Positions 46,160 to 56,264 of a DNA stretch of 64,000 nucleotides are shown here, piece by piece. How positions within the stretch are numbered: position 1 is the stretch's first letter; the number at the start of each line of letters is the position of its first letter. The notes beneath the pieces are model-generated. The model ran no database searches. It saw nothing but the letters and a program-made list of their open reading frames with translations, and was not told the DNA's origin. Origin of the DNA: Mycocentrospora acerina (Eukaryota; Ascomycota; Dothideomycetes; Pleosporales); NCBI GenBank assembly GCA_022701365.1, contig JAKUHH010000184.1:248001-312000 (forward strand). Reading direction: 5' to 3'. The translations under genes and the position numbers were made by a program.

Positions 46160-47563
46160 CTAGACCTTGTAGAAGCAAAAAGTGTGGTAAAAGTCTGCGG
46201 CATCCAACTCCTCCTCGGTTGTCAGCAGTCGACCCGTCGCCCTGTCTCTGACACCCATGCGCTCGCTCAAAGGCCCCAGCTCAGGGTCGTCTTTCTGCTC
46301 ATCCCACACCTCTCTGAATGGCTTGCGATACTGCAGCTCGAGATTGTAATCTTCCGCAAGAGCACGAAACGCCTCCCATGGGACGACGTACTCGGGAGCC
46401 TCGACGGCCTCCTCGAGGAAATACGAGTACTTCCAGCCATAAGGTGGTCGGAATGTGCCATCAGGGGGTGTCTTGCCTGGAAACTTGACGCGATAGATGC
46501 TGTTGCCCCATTGGAAACCTTCTTCTTCAACTTCGCCGTCTTCTTGGTCATCCTTTGCTTCTTCCTTTTGCTTATCCTTTGCCTTTGCCTCTCCCTGCTT
46601 GTCGCCATCTGCGTGTTCGGATTCGTTGGGTTTCGGGCTGTCGAGGCTCCTCTCAGGGTCCCAATCGTCCTCGTCGTCGCTCGCAAATGCCGGCCGGTCG
46701 TCTTCTTCCACATCTGCAGCACCCTTTGTATCTTCGACAGCAGTGCCTTGGGCTTTGTGGTGCTCGATAACTTTGGCTGACAGAACATCCGAGTTGGGGA
46801 TGCATCCGATAAACCTACCACCCTTCTTCAGTGACCCTGCAACGTTCTTCAGCATGCCCTTTGCCTTTTCCTCGCTCTCAAACGCGTAGTGCATGCAGAA
46901 CATCATAGTGACCATGTCGAAGCCTCCACCACCCCAGCGCTGGCTCATGGCGTTTCCAGCCCCAGCCCCAGGGTCGATGCCAACGTCTTTGATGATGGGT
47001 ATGTCGCCCAGCCACTCTCCAAAGCAGTCCTTTGCGTAAAACTCTGCGTGGAACAAGCGTCCACGCGACTTCTTCTGCATCTGCGCGTACCGGTCCTTGG
47101 CCTGCTTGATGGACACGTCTGCTGGATCGCAGCCCACGTAGAGCTCGACCTTTCTCGAAGCCTGCCATTTCTGCAAATCTCCTCCTTTGCCGCATCCAAT
47201 GTCGAGGATCTTGAGGTTGCGCTCGTCGCCAATGAACTTTTGTATGATCGACGACTTGACCCAGTTGTTGAAGCTGCGCAGGCCCTTGATCTTGCTGTCC
47301 GTCTGACGCCAGTCACGGCCTCGCTCGGGCACCGTGTTGTAGAACTGTTTGACCACGTCGTGCACACCTCTCGACGCGGCTTCCTGCTGTGCTCTCCTCT
47401 CTGCCTCCTGCTCTCGCTGGAGCTGGCGCTGACGGGCAGCTTCGCGGTCTGCAACCGACAGTCGCGAGGCAGCGCCAGGGCGTTTTCGCTGGCGTGGTGG
47501 CGATCTCGAAGGCGATCGCGACGCGGAGCGCACGCGTTTCCTCCCCGGGTCAGGGCCTGCCAT
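46160..47563 (-). CDS. ABD1: mRNA cap (guanine-N7) methyltransferase
   Basis: It methylates the N7 of the GpppN cap with S-adenosylmethionine in the nucleus. A single-exon frame of 467 aa starting at ATG 47563. The first 65 residues are Arg/Ser-rich and basic. The cap-methyltransferase block starts at HDVVKQFYNTVPERG and GLRSFNNWVKSSIIQKFI. The SAM-binding motif I is ILDIGCGKGGDLQKW (about residues 119-133). MMFCMHYAFESEEKA and the ring around GGRFIGCIPNSD follow, all typical. An acidic Glu/Asp/Lys insert (about residues 300-350) separates the last parts, and the C-terminus ends in FYHTFCFYKV. It is head-to-head with RPN7, starts 340 nt apart, so they may share a promoter. Confidence 0.94.
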   Translation of the reverse strand: MAGPDPGRKRVRSASRSPSRSPPRQRKRPGAASRLSVADREAARQRQLQREQEAERRAQQEAASRGVHDVVKQFYNTVPERGRDWRQTDSKIKGLRSFNNWVKSSIIQKFIGDERNLKILDIGCGKGGDLQKWQASRKVELYVGCDPADVSIKQAKDRYAQMQKKSRGRLFHAEFYAKDCFGEWLGDIPIIKDVGIDPGAGAGNAMSQRWGGGGFDMVTMMFCMHYAFESEEKAKGMLKNVAGSLKKGGRFIGCIPNSDVLSAKVIEHHKAQGTAVEDTKGAADVEEDDRPAFASDDEDDWDPERSLDSPKPNESEHADGDKQGEAKAKDKQKEEAKDDQEDGEVEEEGFQWGNSIYRVKFPGKTPPDGTFRPPYGWKYSYFLEEAVEAPEYVVPWEAFRALAEDYNLELQYRKPFREVWDEQKDDPELGPLSERMGVRDRATGRLLTTEEELDAADFYHTFCFYKV

Positions 47564-47903
47564 GATGGGAGATGTGTTGGGTAGAGTCGTGTAGAGTGAG
47601 GCGCAAGTTTGAGAAAAATTGGTGTTGGTAGTGGGTGGAAGGAAATGGGCAGGAGAAGCAGCGGTCAGCCTGTCCAAGCAGCTAAACTGCTGTTGCAAGG
47701 AAGAAGAGGAAAGACGAGAGGGAGAGTTGGAGCTGCGAGAGGAGCTTTGGTCGAGACGCTGGTCTGCCAAGGCCGCCGCATCATGGTAGCTTCCCTCCCT
47801 CACTCACGGCGAGCACCAAAACACCAGCCGCCATCTACACGCCCACCACTCCCCCTCTGCACCCTCCCCTCACCACCCCCGTCCCCCCGCAGCAGCCGCC
47901 AAG
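47564..47903. promoter_or_regulatory. Putative bidirectional promoter of ABD1 and RPN7
   Basis: The 340 nt separate two divergent housekeeping starts, so both promoters must lie here. It is C/A-rich on the RPN7 side. No TATA box was recognised. Confidence 0.6.
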
Positions 47904-49454
47904 ATGGGTGACCCGCAGTTCGCCAAATACCCCAACCTGCAGCTCTCGCAGCACATCTTCCAGATTACCAATCCCGCCGCCTCCAAAGCCGCCAAACAGA
48001 CGTCGCTCAAGTCGCTGCAAGATGCCATCGCCGAGCACAAGATGGCCCCGCTGTACCGGCATCTGGCCCATCCCACAGAGGGCGTCCTGAACGCCACGGG
48101 CGAGGGCACAGCAGACCAGCCCAGCAGCCACCGCAGACCCTCGGCCAGCGTCGTCACCATGCTCGCCACAAAGATCCCCTCGCTCGAGGTGCCCCTGACG
48201 TGGGACGAGAAGCTGTACGAGAGCTTGAAGGCAGACAACGAGAAGGAGCTCGAGACGATACAGAAGGAGGAGGACGAGGCAGCGGAGAAGGCGGGCGAGA
48301 CAGAAGTGCAGGCCGCGCGGGGCAAGCGCGCCGAGCTGTACAACCGCATAGGTGACAAGGTACGACTGTGCAAGTCAGGCCACAGGGCGAGCACGTGCTG
48401 ACATTGCCCAGGAGCAAGCCATTGCGAGCTACGAGGCCATCTTCGAGAAGACGGGCATCCTAGGCACAAAGATCGACCTTGTGCTCGCCATAATACGCAT
48501 CGCCCTCTTCTTTGGCGACCGGGTTCTGGCGAGGAAGACGATTGACAGGGCAACTGCTCTGGTGGAGAGTGGCGGTGACTGGGATCGTCGGAATCGCCTC
48601 AAGGCATACACTGGCCTGCACTACCTCACCGTGCGCTCACATGCCCAAGCCGCCCCTCTCCTGCTCGACAGCTTGTCTACATTCACCAGCTACGAGCTGT
48701 GCAGCTACTCCAACCTCGTCGTCTACGCCATCCTCGCCGGCTCAGTCTCGCTCAAGCGTGTCGACTTCAAGTCAAAGGTCGTGGACGCGCCTGAAATCAA
48801 GGCCATTGTCGGCAGCGGCGAAGAGAAGCTCCCTGCGCTCGCAGGCCAGACACCAGCAACTGGAGACGAAGAGATGGCAGACGCCTCGTCTTCGACGGCG
48901 ACACCTGCGCCCGCCGTCGTCAACCTCACCACACTAGGCAACCAGCAGGACGCCGAAGTGGCCATGGACTTCACGCCGCTGTCCAAGTTGGTCAAGAGTC
49001 TCTACGAGGGCGACTACAAGAACTTTTTCGGCGCTCTGGGCGAGGTGGAGACCAGCTTCCTGGGCCAGGACCGCTACCTTTTCGAGCACAGGACGTGGTA
49101 TGTGCGAGAGATGCGTCTGAGAGGATACCAGCAGCTGCTCCAGTCCTACCGCGTTGTTGGGCTGCAAAGCATGGCCAGCGACTTTGGCGTCACGATTGAC
49201 TACCTTGACAAGTGAGTTTGCTTGGCAGGCACAATGCACGATTTGATGCTAATGGGCACAGGGACCTCGCGAGATTCATTGCCGCCGACCGCATACCCTG
49301 CACCATCGACCGCGTCAAGGGCATCATCGAGACGAACCGGCCCGACGACAAGAACAAGCAGTATGCAGACGTTGTTAAGCACGGTGACACGCTCATCACG
49401 AAGCTGCAAAAGTATGGACAGTCGGTCAGGCTGAGGGGGAGTGAGCGTGGCTAG
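47904..49454 (+). CDS. RPN7: 26S proteasome regulatory lid subunit Rpn7 (PSMD6)
   Basis: Rpn7 is a PCI-domain subunit of the 19S lid that helps join the lid to the base. Exons are 47904..48359, 48412..49211 and 49262..49454 (482 aa). The N-terminus has FAKYPNLQLSQHIFQI, then a charged helical segment with WDEKLYESLKADNEKEL. The block AELYNRIGDKEQAIASYEAIFEKTG crosses intron 1. IDLVLAIIRIALFFGD and GDWDRRNRLKAYTGLHYL follow, diagnostic of Rpn7. An Ala/Thr-rich insert (AGQTPATGDEEMADASSSTATPAPA) makes it longer than yeast Rpn7. The PCI domain is at about 330-445 (RYLFEHRTWYVREMRLRGYQQLLQSYR, then FGVTIDYLDKDLARFI across intron 2). Confidence 0.95.
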
Positions 49455-50354
49455 ACGCCGGGCAGGGCCAGTCCTGATGTGGAATGAGGTCGGAAATGTG
49501 CGTAGAATAGACGGTGCTCAGCAGCCATGTCGCTGAAGACGAAGCAAATGAATATGAATCAAAAGTCACGTCGACACGCGCGACACGTCGAGACCAACGC
49601 GTTTCCCTCGACGCTTGAGATGCAGCCCGCGTCGCCTTTCCCGAATGGAGCAAGGGCCATAGCTCCGATCCGAATGCCGGCGCGCCTCCGATAATGGGTC
49701 ACGGACATGCGGTGAGACGACGAGGGCAGCGGTAGTTTTTTATTTTTCTGGCTCCGTCTCCCACCAACTTGACGCAGGCAACTGACTACCTTGGCCCTGT
49801 TCTCCCCACGCGCAGCAGCAAACCGCCCACGCGCAGTCGCCCGACACGACCTCACCTCAGCTCGGGAAGAGCCGCGTGGGGCACAGCCGACGATAAGCAA
49901 CAAGGGTCCACGATGTCGCCGTCATCGGCTCATGTCAGTTGGAAATGCATCAGCTCACTGAGAGCTGTTGGCGCGGGACGTCGAGGTATATTTTCTCTGT
50001 TTCCGCCCGCTGTGACGTCGAGTGTTTTATTCTGGGGTGCATCTGCTCCTTGACGATTCAATTGCAGACTGAAGCCAGGTGAGACATCCACGCAAAGGTA
50101 TGAGGGGCATTCTAGTGGGGCACCACGCGCTCTGCATTAGAAAAATATAGCCTCTGACACGACTTGAGGCGAATGGCTGCTAGCTACAGGACTAACTAAC
50201 CTGCCTGTTTTACCGGTTTACTCTTTTACTGTCTTACTGTCTTGCGTTCCCCCTCCTACACCCGCTTACTTGTTGCTCGCCTGCAGGACTGTACACACCA
50301 CTTTCTCTCCGCCAAACACGCGCCATCACGCCACACTCTACACGCCGCACAACC
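49455..50354. other. Intergenic region upstream of alanine aminotransferase
   Basis: It lies between the RPN7 stop and the aminotransferase start, with an unusually long probable 5' region. Pyrimidine-rich tracts lie at 50205-50285, close to the start. No gene is supported. Confidence 0.5.
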
Positions 50355-51958
50355 ATGTCGTCCACCGAGACCGAGACCCGCCACGTCCTGACGCTCGACA
50401 ACATCAACCCACACGTCCGCAACGCCCAGTATGCCGTCCGTGGTGAGCTAGCCGTCAAGTCCGAGTTCTACCGCGCAAAGCTGGCCAAGGGCGAGGGCAA
50501 GGACCTGCCCTTTGACACAGTCATCTCGGCCAACATTGGAAACCCCCAGCAGCTGGACCAGAAGCCCATCACTTTCTTCCGCCAGGTGGCGAGTCTGCTG
50601 GAGAACCCCATCTTGCTCGAGAGCGAGGACGTGCTTATCAAGAGCTTGGGCTACAAGGAGGATGTCATTGCGCGCGCAAAGAAGCTGCTCAAGGAGGTCA
50701 AGAGCGTCGGCGCATACAGCCAGAGCCAGGGTGCGCCGGGCATCAGGCAGAGCGTTGCCGAGTACATTGAGCGTATGCAGTCCTGCACTCTATACCAACC
50801 AACTCCGTGCTAACCAGAGACAGGCAGAGATGGCTACCCTGCGAGCGTCGAAAACATCTTCCTCAGCAACGGTGCCTCGTCTGGTGTGAACACTCTCATG
50901 CACGTCATCTGCGCAAGCTCAAAGACCGGCGTCATGGTCCCCATCCCCCAGTACCCGCTTTACACCGCTACCCTCGCCCTCCTCAACTCCCGCTGCGTCC
51001 CATACTACCTCAACGAGGACCAATCATGGGGCACATCCGTCGAAGAAATCCGCTCCTCGTACGAGAAGGCCATCAAAGAAGGTACAGACGTCAAGGCCAT
51101 TGTCATCATCAACCCGGGCAACCCCACTGGCGCGTCCCTCCCCGCTGAGGACATCAAATCGGTGCTCAAGTTCGCCGCCGAGAAGGGTCTTGTTGTCATC
51201 GCTGACGAAGTCTACCAAACCAACGTCTTCATCGGCGAGTTCATTTCCTTCAAGAAGGCCCTTCGCGACCTGCAAAAGGAGACCCCCGGCACATACGACC
51301 ACATTGAACTCGCATCGCTGCACTCCATTTCCAAGGGCATGGTCGGCGAGTGCGGCCACCGTGGCGGTTACTTTGAGCTCATCAACTTCAACCCCGAGGT
51401 CGCGCAGGAGATTTACAAGTTCATCTCCATCCAGTTGTGCCCACCAGTGCTGGGTCAGTGCATTGTCGAGATGATGGTCAACCCCCCCAAGGAGGGAGAA
51501 CCAAGCTACCAACTATACAAGAGCGAGTACGATTCCATCTTCAAGGGGCTGAAGGAGCGAGCATACGCGCTGTACGAGGCGTTTAAGAAGATGGAGGGCG
51601 TAGAGTGTGACGAGCCGCAGGTAAATATTCCCTCCCTTTTCCATCATATCCCGACTTTCCCCTCCATCATCCGCATACTACCATGCTAACTTTTCCCCTC
51701 AAGGGCTCCATGTACCTCTTCCCCACCATCCACCTCCCACCAAAGGCCGTTGAGCAAGCCAAGAAGGAAGGCAAAGAAGCAGACGAGTTCTACTGCTTCC
51801 GCATGCTCGACGCCACGGGCGTGTGCGTCGTCGCCGGCAACGGCTTCGGTCAGCGCGAGGGCACCCTACACTTCCGCACCACCTTCTTGGCTCCCGGCAC
51901 AGAGTGGACAGAGAGGCTTGTCAAGTTCCACGAGGACTTTTTGAGCGAGTTCAAGTAG
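50355..51958 (+). CDS. ALT1: Alanine aminotransferase (PLP-dependent)
   Basis: It interconverts alanine and 2-oxoglutarate with pyruvate and glutamate. Exons are 50355..50772, 50824..51620 and 51704..51958 (489 aa). Family motifs are VLTLDNINPHVRNAQYAVRGELAVKS at the start, NIGNPQQLDQKPITFFRQV, GAYSQSQGAPGIRQSVAEYI and RDGYPASVENIFLSNGAS. PQYPLYTATLALLN and INPGNPTGASLP follow. The PLP lysine is Lys310 in HSISKGMVGECGHRGGY. The intron 1 acceptor could also lie six bases earlier, but 50823 gives the expected ERRDGYP. No N-terminal mitochondrial presequence is obvious from ATG 50355, so a cytosolic form is likely, unless an upstream start is used. Confidence 0.95.
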
Positions 51959-52446
51959 ATTTGACGGGGAAAGGAAATGTAAATGAAAGTAGAATCTGGG
52001 TCCGGGTGAGAGAATGATGTTTCAGGAAATACCTGTCATGGCTGGTTTGTGTCGTGTTGTGTTGGTTTAAATCCGACGAAATGAAGTGAAATAAAGGAAA
52101 CAATGTATATTTATTTCCATGCCAATGTTCATGTCAATTCCATTTTCGCAAATCTTCCTCCTCTTCCTCTCCCCTTTCCTCTTCACGAAAAACAACAACG
52201 CACAACCACTCTGATTCCACTCACATCAGCACCACACAGAAACAAAGGAAGAATAACCCCCCAATTACTAACCACGCTGAAGCAGACATGATCAAAAAAA
52301 TAACCCCCCACTCATACCCGTAATATCCATCCGCGCTAGCCTGAAAAAAAAATCTCCTTCTCCACCACCACCTCCACCCATCTTGACCCACCCACCCAGA
52401 ACAACAACAAGACAAAGAAGCCAAAAAACAATGCCAAAAAGGAGAA
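51959..52446. other. Intergenic region before the tRNA
   Basis: It holds the 3' UTR of the aminotransferase and A/C-rich sequence. No gene is supported. Confidence 0.5.
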
Positions 52447-52519
52447 AGCCTGACGTGGGGCTCGAACCCACAACCTTGAGATTAAGAGTCTCACGCGCTA
52501 CCGATTGTGCCAGCCGGGC
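52447..52519 (-). tRNA. tRNA-Lys (anticodon CUU)
   Basis: The 73-nt cloverleaf reads from 52519 down to 52447 with no intron. The anticodon stem is TGAGA/TCTCA around the loop CTCTTAA, so the anticodon is CTT (lysine). The T arm is GTGGG-TTCGAGC-CCCAC. The acceptor stem GCCCGGC pairs with GTCAGGC except for a C-A mismatch at the fourth pair and one G-T wobble. The D stem (GCAC with GCGC) has one A-C mismatch. It is oriented opposite to the aminotransferase. The T arm and anticodon arm are perfect, so a real tRNA origin is certain, but full function is not. Confidence 0.85.
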
Positions 52520-53175
52520 TTTGATGGTTGTTTTTTTGATGGGGAGGTGAGGAATATGGAGGTATTTAGGCATACATACATCTCTCTCTCTCTCTCTCTC
52601 TCTGCGCATGTGTGTATAATGTGTGTGTGCGTGCTGGTACGCCGATCGGGGCTAGGGGGGATGGATTATTTACTATCTATGCGTGTTTTTTTGTTAATAA
52701 AATATTTATTATCACTATTACTGCTAATATGAAAAGAAAGGGTTACTTGGCTGTGTTGGGGTGGGTTGTGAGAGGAGTGGAAATGCCTTGTTTTTTGTGT
52801 TTGCGTTTATGTTGTCGTTTTGAGGGACTTGGTGTTGTTGTTGTTGTCGTTGTTGTGGGATGGTTGGTCTTTAGCAAGCAAGGGAGAGGGGGGAGGGCGG
52901 GTGGTAAATGCTACTTCTTACGAGGGGAGGTCAAAATGTACATACACACTCACCCTCGTATTCACGCTCGCACTCGTTTGGGAAAGAATGGAAAAGAGAA
53001 AATGAAGAAAAATGTGTGCATTAACTAGCAAGTGAGCTTGTGTATTATTGTTCATTTGCTATTTATATATAAATATTTATGTTTGTCTCCTAAGTATCAA
53101 CCATGCATACTTTTCGTCCGTGTCAATTCCCACTTTTCTTGTTGGACTATACTACCCGTCTTCCCCAGAGATCAT
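52520..53175. other. Intergenic region after the tRNA
   Basis: It includes a CT dinucleotide run (52581-52603), GT-rich tracts and AT-rich stretches. A 138-codon frame at 52612-53028 has no domain and is not accepted. Confidence 0.5.
52581..52603. repeat. TC dinucleotide microsatellite
   Basis: About eleven TC units. Confidence 0.9.
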
Positions 53176-55015
53176 CTAGTTTGAAGCACCAGCTGCGTTC
53201 TTGGGGGCTGTCGCGCTCTGAGAAGCCTTTGCGCCTTGCGGGGCAGTTGCGCCGGTTCCGGGGTTCCCGGTGGTGGCGGTAGAGCCAGTTTGACTCTGGG
53301 GAGTTATTGCGCCCTGAGAGGTTGCGCCATTTTGGGTGGTCTGACCGGGTGTTGTGGTGGTGGAGCCGGCTTGTCCTTGGGGAATTTGGTTGCCAGTGGT
53401 TGATCCAGTTTGTGTCGTCTGACCGGCTGCTCCTGTAGTGCCAGTATTTCCTGAAGTTCCAGCTGTCCCAGCAGTACCAGTGTTTCCAGTAGTGCCAGTG
53501 TTTCCAGTAGCACCAGTGGTTCCGGCAGTTCCAGTAGTGCCGGTCGTTCCTGCAGTGCCAGTATTTCCCGTAGTTCCAGTAGTTCCAGTAGTGCCAGTGT
53601 TTCCAGTAGTGCCAGTGTTTCCAGTAGTTCCAGTGTTTCCAGTAGTGCCAGTATTTCCTGTAGTTCCTGTAGTACCAGCAGTTCCTGTAGTGCCAGTGTT
53701 TCCAGTAGTGCCAGTGTTTCCAGTAGTGCCAGTGTTTCCAGTAGTGCCAGTGTTTCCAGTAGCACCAGTGGTTCCGGCAGTTCCAGTAGTGCCGGTCGTT
53801 CCTGTAGTACCAGCAGTTCCTGTAGTGCCAGTATTTCCAGTAGCGCCAGTGTTTCCTGTAGCGCCAGTGTTTCCTGTAGTACCAGCGGTTCCTGTAGTAC
53901 CAGTGTTTCCAGTAGTTCCAGCGGTTCCAGTATTTCCATTATTTCCAGTAGTGCCAGTTGTTCCTGCAGTTCCGGCAGTTCCAGTAGTGCCTATTTGGTG
54001 TCAATAGAGTACGGGTTGAAAGAAAACATCACACACCAGTAGTACCCGTTGCTAACCCAGTCTGTCCTTGGGGAATTTGACCATTGGTACCCTGAGTTCC
54101 AGTGGCTTCGAAAATTACTAATTGTCCTGATAGCGTATTTATGGAAACTTACTTGAGCCAGTGCCAGTTTGAGATTGTGTAGCGCCAGTACCCGCCTGAG
54201 GAGTCGTACCCTGGGCAGTAGTGCCCGTCGTTCCAGCTTGGAGAAATCAGTATATGTTGCTTTTGTGTCCAATCTGAACACTTACTCGTACCAGTTCCAG
54301 TGGTTCCGGCACCTTGCTGACCTTGGGCAGTGCCAGTCTGACCCTGAGCATTACCCGTCTGTCCCCGGGCATTGCCAGTCTGCCCTTGGGCAGCGAGGCC
54401 AGCATTAGACTGACCGTTGGTCGACGTACCGGTAGTTCCAGCTCCCTAAATTTTGTTAGCATAAGCTGTGATATTCTCGATCAACACAACTTACTGTAGT
54501 ACCATTTGCCGCAGCAAGTGATCCGTTCAGAGTAGGGGAAGCAGAGGCTTTTGCAGCCGACGCAGGCGAAGCCTTTGCAGCTGCAGGGGAAGCCTTCGCA
54601 GCCGCAGCCCCGCCAGCGCCCTTACCTGCTCCTGCTCCTGCTCCTGCACCACCAGCAAGGCCAGCGAGTCCTCCAGCTGCTCCTCCAGCTCCTCCAGCAC
54701 CAATAGCATCGGTAATTCCAGAAACAGCATCAGCTGCTCCAGCGGCACCAGGAATGGCACCAAGAATTTGATCGAGCTGGCGCTTAGTACGAAGCTTCTC
54801 CCCGGCCAGAGTACCAACAAAGCGAGCAGAAACTTTCTGTCCTCCAGTTGTGTCCTGACCATGTTAGAGTGATGTCATAAAAGGCATTGATATGCCAGAA
54901 GAAAATCGCTACGTACAACCCAACGCTTTGCAGCGTGCATATGAGGGTATGATGCTGGAGCTGCGACGGCGCTTGCTGCCAGGGTGGCGAAGATAATGGA
55001 GGTGTCGAACTTCAT
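53176..55015 (-). CDS. Secreted collagen-like protein with Gly-X-Thr/Ala triplets
   Basis: Exons on the minus strand are 55015..54917, 54854..54495, 54445..54286, 54236..54153, 54105..54037 and 53990..53176 (528 aa). All junctions are in frame. The signal peptide is MKFDTSIIFATLAASAVAA, followed by Kex2-type Lys-Arg sites (about residues 30-31 and in LRTKRQL). Next come a Gly/Ala-rich part (AGGAGAGAGAG) and a Lys/Ala/Ser-rich linker. Exons 3-5 have looser Gly-Thr-Gln repeats (for example AQGQTGNA). Exon 6 starts with about 62 consecutive triplets with Gly at every third residue (G-T-T, G-N-T, G-T-A), without proline. The end is Gln/Ser/Thr-rich, without a GPI-like tail. Bacterial collagen-like surface proteins use GXT triplets and glycosylate the Thr. 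A cell-surface or spore-coat role is inferred, and function is unknown. Confidence 0.82.
53426..53990. repeat. Coding minisatellite with 9-bp period
   Basis: About 560 nt of tandem 9-bp units within exon 6 of the collagen-like gene. Higher-order 18- and 27-bp units are visible, for example repeats of GTTTCCAGTAGTGCCA on the plus strand. Length is likely polymorphic but changes by whole triplets. Confidence 0.9.
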
Positions 55016-56264
55016 CTTGAATGTTGATGATATTAAAATATTACTGTCCTGCAGTGAAATTGAGTTGAAGGAATGAGAAAATTGAAAGCCGACTAGCAGC
55101 AATGGAACAAGAGAAAAGAGAAGCAAAGGGAATGACCTGAAGCGTGATGAGGAGATTGCTCGTTGGATGTCGAACTGAAATTTCTATTATCTGGCGCAAG
55201 TCTATACATATACAGCCTCTATGGTCTGCAAGGTTGGAGATGTGACAAGCCACGGCCCGTTTAGTCTCAAGATATTGATTTGTTCTGGCCCATCTGTCGA
55301 TTTTTCTGTCGATCACCAAATTCCCCTCGATGCTGTAGCAATGCGTGCTAGAAGGTATGCATACTGTCCTAAGGCAATATGGTGCTGCTGCTCGAGTTGC
55401 GGAACAAATGTTCTGTAACGAGGGGATAAAACGGTGGTGGTGCGTGAGGCCCACAAATAGGCTGTCTCTAACTGTAGACATCTATGACGTCTAGACGGTA
55501 ATGCTATTCGCATGGAGGATTTACGATTACTTCGTACGACCAATTTCATTGCAGTTTATTGTCGACTGCCGAAGTTGCGGTTTGGAATTATGTGTTGTAT
55601 TGTGGCGTAAAGAGTTGTTTGTCGTTGAGGCAGACTTTGGATACCAACCTCAAAGCAATTACTTTTGACATGTCCATTTTTCCAGACCCTATATCGTTCA
55701 TACTAAGCAATGCATAATAATTATCATGCTCCATCAAAATGCCTCAATGTTCTCCACTGTTCAACAGCTTTTGTTGATGGAGCCATCTTCTGATACTGTC
55801 AGCGTTGCGACTTCCATGAAACGACAGGCGCGGCGTCTTGGAAGTCCGAAAGAAAACACGCGTCTGAGTTTCGAACTACACGTTTCCTCACATCCCACAC
55901 ATGCATACTGTAACAGACACTGTGAGAGGCGGCTTGTCCCATTATTGTTGAGTATTTGGGTGACGATGGGGTGATAGGCTCGGGGCATTGCGGATGCTGG
56001 GTCGAAAGAAGCTCAAAGTACTAGCGTGACACTAGAAATGTGGAGAGCCAGATGAGGCTGAGATCGATCTACTTAAATTTGGGGTCAGAAATTCAACATT
56101 GTTGACGATGGGTGTCAATAGAGATCCATTCTTTACTGCGTTGAGGATAGCGAGTACTCCAATTTTCTTAACATCGTAACATCGTAAATCTAAACCTGGT
56201 TGGCGTCAAGAAACTGTACATGACCCCCATATGCTACTAAATGTTCATCAACATCAGGTCTGGA
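55016..56264. other. Intergenic region upstream of the collagen-like gene
   Basis: About 1.25 kb with the collagen-like gene promoter and the 3' end of the next minus-strand gene. A TATACATATA element lies near 55203, about 190 nt upstream of the start. No gene is supported. Confidence 0.5.

Noticed and set aside
53438..54007. A 189-codon plus-strand frame with Pro at every third position
   Set aside because: It is the antisense of the Gly triplet repeat (GGN read backwards gives NCC), on the opposite strand to a complete spliced gene with a signal peptide.
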